NCBI GenBank assembly: GCA_945861885.1
Contig: CAMAVR010000007.1
Location: 1-64,000, forward strand
Origin: Nannocystis exedens
GTDB lineage: Bacteria; Myxococcota_A; Polyangia; Polyangiales; Polyangiaceae
DNA: 64,000 bases
Direction of reading: 5' to 3'
Positions 1 to 8,532 of the stretch are shown here, one piece after another. Position 1 is the first letter of the stretch. Each line of letters starts with the position of its first letter. Both the position numbers and the translations under genes were made by a program. The notes under the pieces are model-generated. The model searched no databases. It saw only the letters and a program-made list of their open reading frames with translations, and had not been told where the DNA came from.

Positions 1-260
1 ATCATCGCGAGAATGTTCTGGCCGCCGGTGATCCCAAGCTGAATCACGCTGTTGCCACCGTGGTCGCTCTTAAGAATCGTCAAAATATCCTTAGGCGAAA
101 CAGCCAACGGCGTCGATTCAAGCGACTTACCGTATGCAATGGCCGGAATTTGACCTGATGCGCGAAGCCGGCGCGCGTGGGTCTTCCCGCCAGCAATGCG
201 GGTCGACGCGGTGAGCACACTCATTTTGTGCGAGGCGGCGGGGGTAGCAACTGAGTTCAT
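1..260 (-). CDS. rplY: 50S ribosomal protein L25, partial (N-terminal 86 codons)
   Basis: Ribosomal protein bL25 binds 5S rRNA in the large subunit. The visible 86 residues carry the family hallmarks: a Lys/Arg-rich stretch ending in RRLRASGQIPAIAYGK (residues 28-43), then LAVSPKDILTIL. The ATG at 260 is preceded by AGGAG at good spacing. An internal Met at residue 13 could be an alternative start. The gene continues past the left edge, so it cannot be seen whether it is a short L25 or the longer CTC type with a C-terminal TL5 domain. It is unrelated to the glycan genes to its right; 159 bp separate them. Confidence 0.88.
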   Translation of the reverse strand, partial: MNSVATPAASHKMSVLTASTRIAGGKTHARRLRASGQIPAIAYGKSLESTPLAVSPKDILTILKSDHGGNSVIQLGITGGQNILAM

Positions 261-419
261 CTTTTTCTCCTGAAACGTTACGTTCTTGGGCGGGACAGTC
301 GATGATAGCCGGCACCGGTCCAAAAATATGGGGTGCAACGTTTAGCAGATGGAGTCGCGTCCCGCCAGGGAGGACACTAGCGCTATCGCCAAGCCAGCAC
401 ATTTGCGATGGGAGGTATT

Positions 420-1964
420 TTACCGCTCAAACACCTTGGCATCGACACTTCGCTCCCAGACGCCCCAAGGCCCCCCCTTCCAAGTTTGGTGGTATGCCCC
501 CTCAGCTCGGAAGCCCTCCCCTCGCGTCAAAACATAGTCGTAATACGGGTGCAGCTCCCCCCAAACGGGAACGCGCTGCGGCGTCCATTCCCATCGCGGC
601 CGCGCCGCGCCTCCAGGCGGCGGGTACCGGCCGGGCCGAAAGTCAAACGGCCAGTGCGGATACCCGGCGAATGTGAATTGAACTACACCGCCCTTTTCTG
701 CCTGGTAATACGAGCCGAAATGAAGAAATGGCGTCCAATTCGCGATGCGCGAACCGCTGTCGTAAATGAGCGCCGCAACTTTTTTCTTCGGCGCCATTTG
801 CGCTAGCGCCTGCTGAAATGGCCCGACTTCGTTTTGCTCAAAAGCAATGAAGTGAAGACACGTGTTTGCAATTGAACCAGCTGACAAAATAGCAATAAGC
901 GCCGTTATTGCATATCCGCCCTTCCCCTTCGGCATCATGATGAGCGGTACCGCGGTCAGAGCAAACAGAATCACGAAGCGCTGCCCAAGCGGCCAGATAA
1001 ACCGGTAGCCGTCGCCGCTCGTGAAATACAATAGTAGGCAAGCCAAGGGGACGAGAGCGTAAAGATAAACGACTGGCTTCGTGCTTCGCTTGTCGCGCAG
1101 AGACAACGAAAGAACGAACGACAAAACGATTAGCGCGAGATACGCGCCGAAATATTTTTCGTCCGAGTTGTCGCGAAAATTATCGGTGGCCCACTGATAC
1201 ATCTGCGGGACCGCTCGCTCGAACGACACCCGCTGAGGCGGCGCCGACATCATTCCTGCAGTCACCTGGCCCGCTTCAGTACATGTGACCCACCAAACAA
1301 GGGCGACAAGAGCCGGAACAACAGGAGCGGCGGCCAAGAGCCATTGCCGCGGCCGACGCCAAGGAAAAAGCACAGCGAAACCGACACCAAAAATCGCAAA
1401 TGGGAGAATGTGAACAAAGAACAGAGCGAACGCTGTAACCCCGAGCCAGATGCCATAAGCCGGACGACGATTTCCAAAATACGAAATCGCAAGCCCAAGC
1501 CCGACAAACATGATCGGAACCCCTAATAAAAGCGGAAAAAGGCCGAGCATAAACAGCGAATTTACGAGCAGTGGAATGCAAAAAAGCGCGAGTCGCTCAT
1601 CTTTCCCGAACACGCGCAGCAGATACCGCAGGGAAAGAACTGTCCCCCCAAGATAAAGCGACACAAGGATGATGTGCGCGCGCGCAACACCAACGAGATA
1701 CGCAAGGCCGCTCCCGAGAAAATAGTAGCCAAAGTACTGAGTGCGCCCGAGTGTTAGTACAAAGTCATCGAGGCCGTATTGCGGGTCGTTGATACTGTGA
1801 ATTACTCGCAGTGTGGCCAGGTGATACGGCAGATCTTCAATCGGCGGATATTGGACAATCCACGCGGGAATCGTGCACGCGAGCGCTACTAGGAGGTAGA
1901 TTGCGGTTTGCCATTTGTACCCGACATTCGCCCAAAACTCGCGATTGCGCTTTTCAGTAACCAT
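420..1964 (-). CDS. Polytopic membrane protein, GT-C-like, paralogue of the 2113-3645 gene
   Basis: A 514-residue inner-membrane protein with about ten hydrophobic segments and a soluble C-terminal part of about 100 residues rich in Trp, Tyr and Pro. The first loop after TM1 has EDLPYH at residues 43-48; an acidic residue in this loop is where GT-C glycosyltransferases keep their catalytic carboxylate, so a polyprenyl-phosphate-sugar-dependent transferase is inferred, not proven. The divergent neighbour is a clear full-length paralogue: both share GKDER, IPxLVNSxFM and YYQAEKGG. I chose the ATG at 1964; an upstream in-frame start would add 19 residues unlike the paralogue. No strong ribosome-binding site is seen. 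Confidence 0.7.
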   Translation of the reverse strand: MVTEKRNREFWANVGYKWQTAIYLLVALACTIPAWIVQYPPIEDLPYHLATLRVIHSINDPQYGLDDFVLTLGRTQYFGYYFLGSGLAYLVGVARAHIILVSLYLGGTVLSLRYLLRVFGKDERLALFCIPLLVNSLFMLGLFPLLLGVPIMFVGLGLAISYFGNRRPAYGIWLGVTAFALFFVHILPFAIFGVGFAVLFPWRRPRQWLLAAAPVVPALVALVWWVTCTEAGQVTAGMMSAPPQRVSFERAVPQMYQWATDNFRDNSDEKYFGAYLALIVLSFVLSLSLRDKRSTKPVVYLYALVPLACLLLYFTSGDGYRFIWPLGQRFVILFALTAVPLIMMPKGKGGYAITALIAILSAGSIANTCLHFIAFEQNEVGPFQQALAQMAPKKKVAALIYDSGSRIANWTPFLHFGSYYQAEKGGVVQFTFAGYPHWPFDFRPGRYPPPGGAARPRWEWTPQRVPVWGELHPYYDYVLTRGEGFRAEGAYHQTWKGGPWGVWERSVDAKVFER

Positions 1965-2112
1965 ACCGAATGTGGACGTTAACGCGTAGGCACCCCATCG
2001 ACAATACGGTGCGGGACGCAATGCAACGGTTCGACAAAAGAAAAAGCGCGCGACGATAGAAGAGTTTGCCGATCAGCGCTCCTGGCAGTCGCGACGTTGG
2101 TATACTGGCGCG

Positions 2113-3645
2113 ATGCTGAAACTTCGAGCGCCGCAATTTCGAGTTGGCGCAGAGCACCTCAAGGCAAACGCGATATTGCGCCTCGCGGGTTGGATCGCGA
2201 TTGCGATCATTGCGACCACGCCAGCATGGATTGTTCGCCACCTACCGCTGCAAGATTTTCCAACCCATCTCGCCATTTTGCGAGTCGTGCATAGCTATGG
2301 CGACCCAGCATTTGGACTTCAGCCCTATTTCGTGCTCAATCTTTTCGGTACGCAGTACCTGATGTATTACCTTGTCGGCTCGGGGCTTGCGTATCTGTTC
2401 GGCGTTTTCGGCGCGAACACGATTTTGGTCTCTAGCTACCTCGGGGGGACGGTACTTGCAACGCGATCGCTCGCACGAGCACTTGGAAAGGACGAAAGAG
2501 TCGCTATTTTCGCGATCCCTTTTCTCGTCAACAGCATGTTTATGTATGGCTTTCTGCCGTTTTTATTTGGAATTCCATTTTCCTTATTCGGCATTGCCTT
2601 ATCGATAAAGTACTTTGAAAAACCTAGTATTGCGCGCGGTTGTACTATCAGCGCTCTGGCGACATTTTTGGTTCTAGAACACCTTTTTCCTTTTTTGCTT
2701 TTTGGTCTTGGTTTTATCGCGGTATTTCCATGGAATAAGCCAAAATCTTGGCTGCGCGCCGGCGCCCCTGTCGTCCCCGCTTTAGCGCTTTTGGGATTTT
2801 GGATGGCCTGTTCTACGACCGGAAAACGGATGGCTACTTCCATCGGAACCGTCCCATCTGCGCCAATTATGGCCAGACTCAAAGCCGTTCCAAGATGGAC
2901 AATTGATGTATTTGGCGACCTGAGTAACACGAAATTCGCGATCGCCATCGCAGCCGTGGCGACCCTCTCTACCGCTTTGTCGCTAAGTAACAAAAGGGCG
3001 GCCGGTCAGATAGCGTGGCGCTACGCCGCTCTGCCGATTGTATGCATAATTTTGTATCTAATTGCCGACGATTCAGTCGGTGATATTTGGCTGGTAGGCC
3101 CAAGGCTTGCGATTTTAGCGATTATCGCGGCCGTGCCGCTAGTTGGCATTCCGACGGGAGTGCCGGGTCAGCTAATAACCGGATTGGCTGCCGCAATCGG
3201 CACCTTCTCGATCTGGAATACGTGCAAGCATTTTATCGAATTTGAACGTAAGGACGTTGGCAATTTCGAAGGCGCGCTTAGCGTAATGGAGCCGGGGAAG
3301 AAAGTCGCCGGACTCATCTACGATCATACCTGTAGCATCGGAATTGTAACTCCTTTCCTCCACTTTGTATCTTACTACCAAGCTGAAAAAGGCGGTCTGG
3401 CGCAATGGTCCATGGCCAACGTCCATCATTTGCCGTTTCAATTTCGCCCGGACCGATTGCCACCACAAGGCGTTATGGAACGTTCCGGATGGGAATGGTC
3501 TCCCCAACGCGTCACAATTAGAGAGCTATATCCGTTTTACGATTATGTTCTAACGCGCGGCGCGGGGTTTCATCCGCCTGCAGGTACCTATCATATCAAG
3601 TGGCGCGACGATCGCTGGACGGTTTGGGAAAAAGGCACCTCCTGA
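2113..3645 (+). CDS. Polytopic membrane protein, GT-C-like, paralogue of the 420-1964 gene
   Basis: A 510-residue membrane protein of the same architecture as its divergent neighbour: TM1 near residues 22-42, a first loop with LQDFPTHLA (46-54), about ten TM segments and a soluble C-terminal domain containing YYQAEKGG and PFYDYVLTRG. The acidic first loop fits the GT-C fold, whose members move sugars from polyprenyl phosphate on the outer face of the inner membrane. Only 148 bp separate the two start codons, so the pair probably arose by an inverted duplication and may share a divergent promoter. The ribosome-binding site is weak. It ends 30 bp from a convergent methyltransferase gene. Substrate unknown. 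Confidence 0.7.
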   Translation: MLKLRAPQFRVGAEHLKANAILRLAGWIAIAIIATTPAWIVRHLPLQDFPTHLAILRVVHSYGDPAFGLQPYFVLNLFGTQYLMYYLVGSGLAYLFGVFGANTILVSSYLGGTVLATRSLARALGKDERVAIFAIPFLVNSMFMYGFLPFLFGIPFSLFGIALSIKYFEKPSIARGCTISALATFLVLEHLFPFLLFGLGFIAVFPWNKPKSWLRAGAPVVPALALLGFWMACSTTGKRMATSIGTVPSAPIMARLKAVPRWTIDVFGDLSNTKFAIAIAAVATLSTALSLSNKRAAGQIAWRYAALPIVCIILYLIADDSVGDIWLVGPRLAILAIIAAVPLVGIPTGVPGQLITGLAAAIGTFSIWNTCKHFIEFERKDVGNFEGALSVMEPGKKVAGLIYDHTCSIGIVTPFLHFVSYYQAEKGGLAQWSMANVHHLPFQFRPDRLPPQGVMERSGWEWSPQRVTIRELYPFYDYVLTRGAGFHPPAGTYHIKWRDDRWTVWEKGTS

Positions 3646-3675
3646 TAAGGCGACGGAACCCGGCTTGGTCAAAAG

Positions 3676-4548
3676 CTATTCGCGCGATGCAATCGCGATG
3701 ATCTGTTCTCCACCCCAAGCGACGTTTAGATAAAATAGTGGCTTAAATAGATGGGACACAATCGAGTAGGCTCTTTCGAGCAAAGATGATGTCACCGTCG
3801 CCTGTTCGTGCCGACCCGCATCTGGTTTGCGTTCGCCGCGAGATGCGATGCGTACCGCGGTCCGGTACATCGAGTGAAATGGGAAGCCCCATGCAAGCGT
3901 TCGTTCAATGCGAAAGCCAGCTTTGTGAAGAAGCGCTGCCATCTCCTGCCGCGAGTAGTGCCGTTGATGGCCTATCGCTATATCGAACGCAGATTTCTTG
4001 CCTCCAGGAACGGTCACAATCACGAGACCTCCGGGTTTCACGAGCAAGCGAAGCCGACTCGCGGCAAGCTCGTGGTCGGGAATATGTTCCAACACCTCCG
4101 AACATACGACGAGATCAAATTGGCCCAAACGTGACGCCTGCTCCGTTTCAAACTTCGGCGATGTCAGGTCGATCTGAAAAAGATCATAGCTCGGGTTGCG
4201 CTTCCGACTATCGATAAGTGATTGCTCAGACACGTCAGCGCCAAACAATGTTGCATTTGGCAACACCGCGTGAAGGTCGCGAAGCAGCTCACCCTGACCA
4301 CAGCCAACGTCGACTACTTTTTTTGCATTGGGAGCAACCCGTTTAGCGAGCTCACGAACGAGCCTTCGTCGATGAAACGACGCTGGATTGACAGCGTCGA
4401 GATGCGCGTATTTGAGCCACATATCGTCGTAAAATTCCTGCGTGCTTACGTTGCCGTTAGGAGCCGACGTTCTCATCGATTGCGCCCTTTCTGAAGTCTG
4501 CATTGAAGTCATCCCAAACCGTTCTGGTTCTTTGACGTGTTTGGCCAT
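3676..4548 (-). CDS. Class I SAM-dependent methyltransferase
   Basis: A 290-residue cytoplasmic enzyme. Motif I is VVDVGCGQGE (residues 78-87), followed by the acidic FGADVSE strand and a SEVLEHIPDHE block typical of UbiE/UbiG-like methyltransferases. Its place among membrane glycosyltransferases suggests it methylates a sugar or lipid intermediate of the surface glycan, but the substrate cannot be read from the sequence. The first 35 residues are poorly conserved-looking, and Met13 or Met16 could be the true start; no clear ribosome-binding site is seen before 4548. It is divergent from the 4600 gene with 51 bp between them. Confidence 0.85.
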   Translation of the reverse strand: MAKHVKEPERFGMTSMQTSERAQSMRTSAPNGNVSTQEFYDDMWLKYAHLDAVNPASFHRRRLVRELAKRVAPNAKKVVDVGCGQGELLRDLHAVLPNATLFGADVSEQSLIDSRKRNPSYDLFQIDLTSPKFETEQASRLGQFDLVVCSEVLEHIPDHELAASRLRLLVKPGGLVIVTVPGGKKSAFDIAIGHQRHYSRQEMAALLHKAGFRIERTLAWGFPFHSMYRTAVRIASRGERKPDAGRHEQATVTSSLLERAYSIVSHLFKPLFYLNVAWGGEQIIAIASRE

Positions 4549-4599
4549 TGCTAGAATTTACAGCCCACAGATAGACACTCATGGTTATACTCAGCTCCC

Positions 4600-6285
4600 A
4601 TGACTATGGCATCCGTTCGCTCGTCTCGCATGGCGGTGCGAATTTTCTTTGTGCTGACGTTTATAATCTTTACCTGCTCGTTTCCATATATCCGAGCGAT
4701 CAACAATCCAAACGAAAACGTCCGCATCTACATGACGATGGCGATTGTCGAAGAAGGGACAGTTTGCCTCGATAAAATCGTCGCACGCTATGGCTGGGTA
4801 AATGACATGGCGCGCGTCCCGGCTCCTTCAGGCAATGACCCGAATGGCCGCACAAACCGTCCGCTTCGCTATTTTTCAGTGAAGGCTCCGGCCGTGAGTT
4901 ACGCCGGAGTGCCTATCTATTGGGCACTCACAAAAATTGCTCCGCTTTTTAGTCGCCCGGTACCAGACGACACAACCCCCCTTCAGGAAAAGTCTGACTG
5001 GCTGCGCCTGTCGACGCTCGTGCTGCGACTGTTTGTCATTCAGCTCCCATGTTTCGCTTTCCTAATTTGGCTTGAACGCTGGCTGCGCCTAGTTACGCGC
5101 GATACCGTTCTGCGGTTGACGGCGGTAGCGGCCGCTGGATTAGGCACAAATTACCTGGCCTATTCGCTAATGTTCGTCAGCCACTCGCTCTTCGCGGTAG
5201 CCGCTTTTGCCTCGTTCGCAATAACGACGCGTGAATTCGTTTTGCGCGACGCAGTTGTTGGAAACCGCTCAAATGCTCGCGCGGCGTTTTTCTCCGGATT
5301 GTTCGCTGGCCTAGCAACATTGCTCGAATACCACGCACTACCTGTATCGATAGCGCTCACGATTTATGCGTTTTGCATATTTTGGAAGCCAATACGACTT
5401 GCTTATTTCATCGTTGGCGGCGGCATCTCCGTAGCTATTCTTATGGCTTACCAATGGTGCGCATTTAACAATCCGTTTACTCCGGGCCACCGAATGGTTG
5501 AAAGTGCAGCGTTTGCCGCCAACCACGCGCGCGGTCTTTTTGGAATTGTATCGCCGACTTTCGAGCCCTTGTTCGAACTGTCAGTCAATCGAACGTTCGG
5601 CTTTTTTTCCACTAGCCCGTTTATGCTACTCGGCCTGTTGGCACCGGCTCTAGCATTTGCGTTGCATCAACCACTGCGCGGTGACCAACGCCGGTGGGCA
5701 ACGGCGGTCGCAGTCGCCGGCACCGCTATGTTGTTACTGTGGCTATCGGTTAGCGCCTTCCCGGCATGGCGAGGTGGATGGACAATTGGTCCCCGATATC
5801 TTGGTGCGGCGCCAATTTTTTTCGCGTTTGCTGCCGCCCTCGGTCTTGAGCAACTGGCGCGAACGTCGACTTCCGCGCGAACCATTGCGCGCGGCGTGGC
5901 GGGCGGCTTCGCCTTGGCTGGCGTCGCCAACATGGGGCTTGTATCGCTGCACTACAATACGCTTCCCGAAGATCTCATTCGCCCGCTGGTCGATTTTACA
6001 ATCCCATTAATCGAAAAAGGACTCGTCCCTCGAAACGCCGCGCAACTGCTTGGCATTTCCGCCACGTGTGGCTTCACCATGATTGTCGCTGCGCTGTTTC
6101 TCGCCGGCCTCGTTGCCGCTTGTTGGCGATTGGGATGCAACTGGAGGCAGTGGTTCACGCGAATTCTAGTGGCTGCGATCGCGGCATGCATTGGGCTCGC
6201 GCCTGCGTTTTGGCCGGAATCGGTCAGTGAAGCACGACAAAGCCAAGCGATTCGCGATGGCTTTGAAAAAGGCTGGAATAAGTGA
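4600..6285 (+). CDS. Polytopic membrane protein with NPNENVR first loop, GT-C-like
   Basis: A 561-residue membrane protein with TM1 at about residues 12-30 and ten or more further hydrophobic segments. The first external loop reads NNPNENVRIYMTMAIVEEG (residues 35-53), a motif I associate with conserved hypothetical membrane proteins of myxobacteria. The acidic loop and the topology resemble GT-C glycosyltransferases, and the genomic context agrees; the sugar and acceptor are unknown. It has no soluble C-terminal domain of the kind seen in the two genes to its left. The stop lies 12 bp from the convergent PIG-V-like gene, so neither gene has room for a long separate terminator. Confidence 0.68.
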   Translation: MTMASVRSSRMAVRIFFVLTFIIFTCSFPYIRAINNPNENVRIYMTMAIVEEGTVCLDKIVARYGWVNDMARVPAPSGNDPNGRTNRPLRYFSVKAPAVSYAGVPIYWALTKIAPLFSRPVPDDTTPLQEKSDWLRLSTLVLRLFVIQLPCFAFLIWLERWLRLVTRDTVLRLTAVAAAGLGTNYLAYSLMFVSHSLFAVAAFASFAITTREFVLRDAVVGNRSNARAAFFSGLFAGLATLLEYHALPVSIALTIYAFCIFWKPIRLAYFIVGGGISVAILMAYQWCAFNNPFTPGHRMVESAAFAANHARGLFGIVSPTFEPLFELSVNRTFGFFSTSPFMLLGLLAPALAFALHQPLRGDQRRWATAVAVAGTAMLLLWLSVSAFPAWRGGWTIGPRYLGAAPIFFAFAAALGLEQLARTSTSARTIARGVAGGFALAGVANMGLVSLHYNTLPEDLIRPLVDFTIPLIEKGLVPRNAAQLLGISATCGFTMIVAALFLAGLVAACWRLGCNWRQWFTRILVAAIAACIGLAPAFWPESVSEARQSQAIRDGFEKGWNK

Positions 6286-6297
6286 AACGTCGTTAGC

Positions 6298-7467
6298 CTA
6301 TCCGGCCCAATAGCCGGACACGAAAAGGCTCGTGTGTAGCGCCAGAAGAAGCACAAATCCGACCGTCAGCGCCCGGTCAACAGAGCGCGACCTGCCGGCA
6401 AACGCGAATATTAGATAAATTGGAACCGCCGACAGGGCGTAACGCGACATCGACTCAATCACCCCCGTCGACAGCGGGAGCGCCGCGACGCAGAGAATGA
6501 AAATCGTGTGAGCGAAATCGAGCCGATACATCGAAACGGCAGCCGCGAGAAAAAGAACCAACGTTGCGCCAAGCTCAACCGCCAAGAAGGACGACGTGTT
6601 TGGTAGCCACAGCCGATGCGCTGTATTGTACAACGTGGTCACCAAGGCCGAAGGATCAGCGGCGCTTCGCCCCCAATTTCGCTGAATATTTATAAACGCG
6701 AATGGGTCGCCAACTTGAACCTTTTGCATCCACATCACGCACAACAGGCCGCATGGGATAAGCAGAAGCGCGCACGCGCGAGCATAGAAGCGCGGCCCCA
6801 ACTGAAAGAAGGCGTAGTGCCGTCGGTGTAACAAGCCGATCGCAAGCGCCGGAAAAAGCATCACCCCTGTTGATCTCGTTAGCGCGGCCAGGCAACCAAA
6901 AAGGCCGGCGAGAATTAACTGTTCTGTTTCGTAAAAGTAAAGTGCGCCTGCCGCGGCAAAAAAGAAAAGGCCCTCGGTATAATAGGCGGACAAGAAAATA
7001 CTTGTTGGGTAAATGAGCGCATAGATGACGGCGCGTTCCTGAAACCGGCGCGTCCCGTAGCGACCGGCGATGCCGTAAACGAAAAAGAGCCCACCAAGCA
7101 ACGCGAGATTTGAAATAACAAGTCCACCAATAACGTGGCCGCCCACCAAGTACCCGACCCAGCGCGAGAGATAGGGAAACGCTGGAAAAAACGCTACGTC
7201 ACTCTGCGAGCCTTCAAAGTAATATCCATGCAACGCGACGCGATTGTACCACCCGGAATCCCACCCAACGAACGAGTCCCAAAACCGGCTATTAGGAAAC
7301 GCAATCAGCCCCTTGTTCCAGTTATTCACACGCGCGGGGATTGTGTCTCGCACCAAATAGATGAACGCGAAAAGAAGGATTCGCGCCACGACAAACGCGC
7401 GCACAATCCAAGCGGCCTGCGAGAAGCGGGGACTGCGACAAATTGCTGATGCTGGCATCGAAAACAT
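6298..7467 (-). CDS. PIG-V-family mannosyltransferase-like membrane protein
   Basis: A 389-residue polytopic protein resembling the PIG-V/GPI mannosyltransferase 2 family (Pfam Mannosyl_trans2, a GT-C family). The first loop has WDSGWY (residues 69-74) and then FFPAFPYL (93-100), the two best-conserved motifs of the family; the Asp of the first motif is the expected catalytic residue. It would transfer a hexose, classically mannose, from polyprenyl-phosphate-sugar on the outer face of the membrane. A GT2 gene of the type that makes polyprenyl-phosphate sugars lies just upstream on the same strand, and a 39-codon membrane ORF sits between them, so the three are probably cotranscribed. Confidence 0.8.
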   Translation of the reverse strand: MFSMPASAICRSPRFSQAAWIVRAFVVARILLFAFIYLVRDTIPARVNNWNKGLIAFPNSRFWDSFVGWDSGWYNRVALHGYYFEGSQSDVAFFPAFPYLSRWVGYLVGGHVIGGLVISNLALLGGLFFVYGIAGRYGTRRFQERAVIYALIYPTSIFLSAYYTEGLFFFAAAGALYFYETEQLILAGLFGCLAALTRSTGVMLFPALAIGLLHRRHYAFFQLGPRFYARACALLLIPCGLLCVMWMQKVQVGDPFAFINIQRNWGRSAADPSALVTTLYNTAHRLWLPNTSSFLAVELGATLVLFLAAAVSMYRLDFAHTIFILCVAALPLSTGVIESMSRYALSAVPIYLIFAFAGRSRSVDRALTVGFVLLLALHTSLFVSGYWAG

Positions 7468-7512
7468 GGGAGGGCCGTCAAAGATTCATCGAGAAGTACG
7501 CAACGAGGCGAA

Positions 7513-7632
7513 TTAGCGGAGTAGTCCAAAGAGGACGGCGGCGAGCGGAACCAAGATAGTCCCGAAAGTGACGAGCATACTGAGCGGTGTCCGCTTGCAA
7601 AAAAGAGGACGTGATGGCGAAATCTCAGTCAT
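7513..7632 (-). CDS. Small single-pass membrane ORF, 39 residues
   Basis: ATG at 7632 to TAA at 7513, encoding 39 residues: a polar, Arg/Lys-containing N-terminus (MTEISPSRPLFCKR) followed by one hydrophobic stretch of about 20 residues (MLVTFGTILVPLAAVLFGLL). The start codon is preceded by AAGAGGAGCAC, a strong ribosome-binding site at good spacing. The ORF fills most of the 225-bp gap between the upstream GT2 gene and the downstream PIG-V-like gene on the same strand. I do not recognise a family. Small membrane proteins next to glycosyltransferases can act as partners or flippase subunits, but this is a guess. It could also be a chance ORF. Confidence 0.5.
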   Translation of the reverse strand: MTEISPSRPLFCKRTPLSMLVTFGTILVPLAAVLFGLLR

Positions 7633-7692
7633 GTGCTCCTCTTCGCAATCTTGCGCCAGCTCGTCTGGTTAGCAACATAAGCTACACCCTTT

Positions 7693-8439
7693 TCACTTTC
7701 CGCCTCGCCCCCGCAAGCCAATTCGTAAAACATCGACTGCCGCGCGAAGCATCGCATGCGCCTTCAGTTTGGAACCCGCAATGTCTCGCCATTCACGGAG
7801 CGGTACTTCGACAATACCGCCAATCCCGCGTTGGTCCTGCACTTTTGGCGAGGCCAGCAGACGCGAAAGCAGTTCGACATCGAATGCCCATGTCGAAATG
7901 AATGGGGTCGCGAGCGCGCTCTTTAACCGGGGCGTTACGCGAAATGCTTTGCTGCCACACTGGGTATCGTAGAATGACGCCTGTAACGCCAAGGACGCGG
8001 CGGTCGCAAAAACCCTACCGAGATAATGTCGGATAGCACTTCGCTCGATACTCGAACCTGCCAGCGCAATGCGAGAGCCGATGGCGCCGTCGGCATTTTG
8101 GTCAGCGACAGTATCGATCACGCGCAAAATTTCGCCCGGCGGCGTTGCAAAGTCACTATCGGCAAAGGCTACGATCGATGCCCCTTTTTCGATCCCGCGA
8201 AGCAACCCTCGCCGAACCGCTTCGCCTTTTCCGCGGTTGGGCGTAAGAGCTACAATCTCAATCAAACTGGGGTTGCGTTCCCGGATTTCTTCGAGAACGC
8301 GGCGGGTGCCGTCCCTTGAACCATCGTCGACCAAAATCAGAGAAACGCGAGGGTCCTCCAGCAGCTCTTGAACTTGGGTGGGATCGAGGCGCTTCTCCTC
8401 ATTATAGCAAGGCAAAATAAGCGCTATTTCCTCTGACAC
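7693..8439 (-). CDS. GT2 glycosyltransferase, dolichyl/polyprenyl-phosphate sugar synthase-like
   Basis: A 248-residue GT-A-fold enzyme without obvious TM segments. Motifs: ILPCYNEE at the N-terminus (8-15), LVDDGSRDGT (36-45), and the metal-binding ADSD (93-96), followed by GSRIALAGSS and a QCGSKAFR block. This pattern matches ALG5/DPM1-type synthases, which load glucose or mannose from a nucleotide sugar onto polyprenyl phosphate at the cytoplasmic face. The product would be the donor used by the GT-C enzymes around it. The start is GTG at 8439 with GGGGGG upstream. Which sugar is used cannot be told. Confidence 0.85.
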   Translation of the reverse strand: MSEEIALILPCYNEEKRLDPTQVQELLEDPRVSLILVDDGSRDGTRRVLEEIRERNPSLIEIVALTPNRGKGEAVRRGLLRGIEKGASIVAFADSDFATPPGEILRVIDTVADQNADGAIGSRIALAGSSIERSAIRHYLGRVFATAASLALQASFYDTQCGSKAFRVTPRLKSALATPFISTWAFDVELLSRLLASPKVQDQRGIGGIVEVPLREWRDIAGSKLKAHAMLRAAVDVLRIGLRGRGGK

Positions 8440-8532
8440 AATTCCCCCCAGCTAAGCGCCATTGACTCGACGTCGATTTCCCATCGGCGCCGAACATTAT
8501 CTGAAAGCATTGGATGTGTCGATGACGACTCG

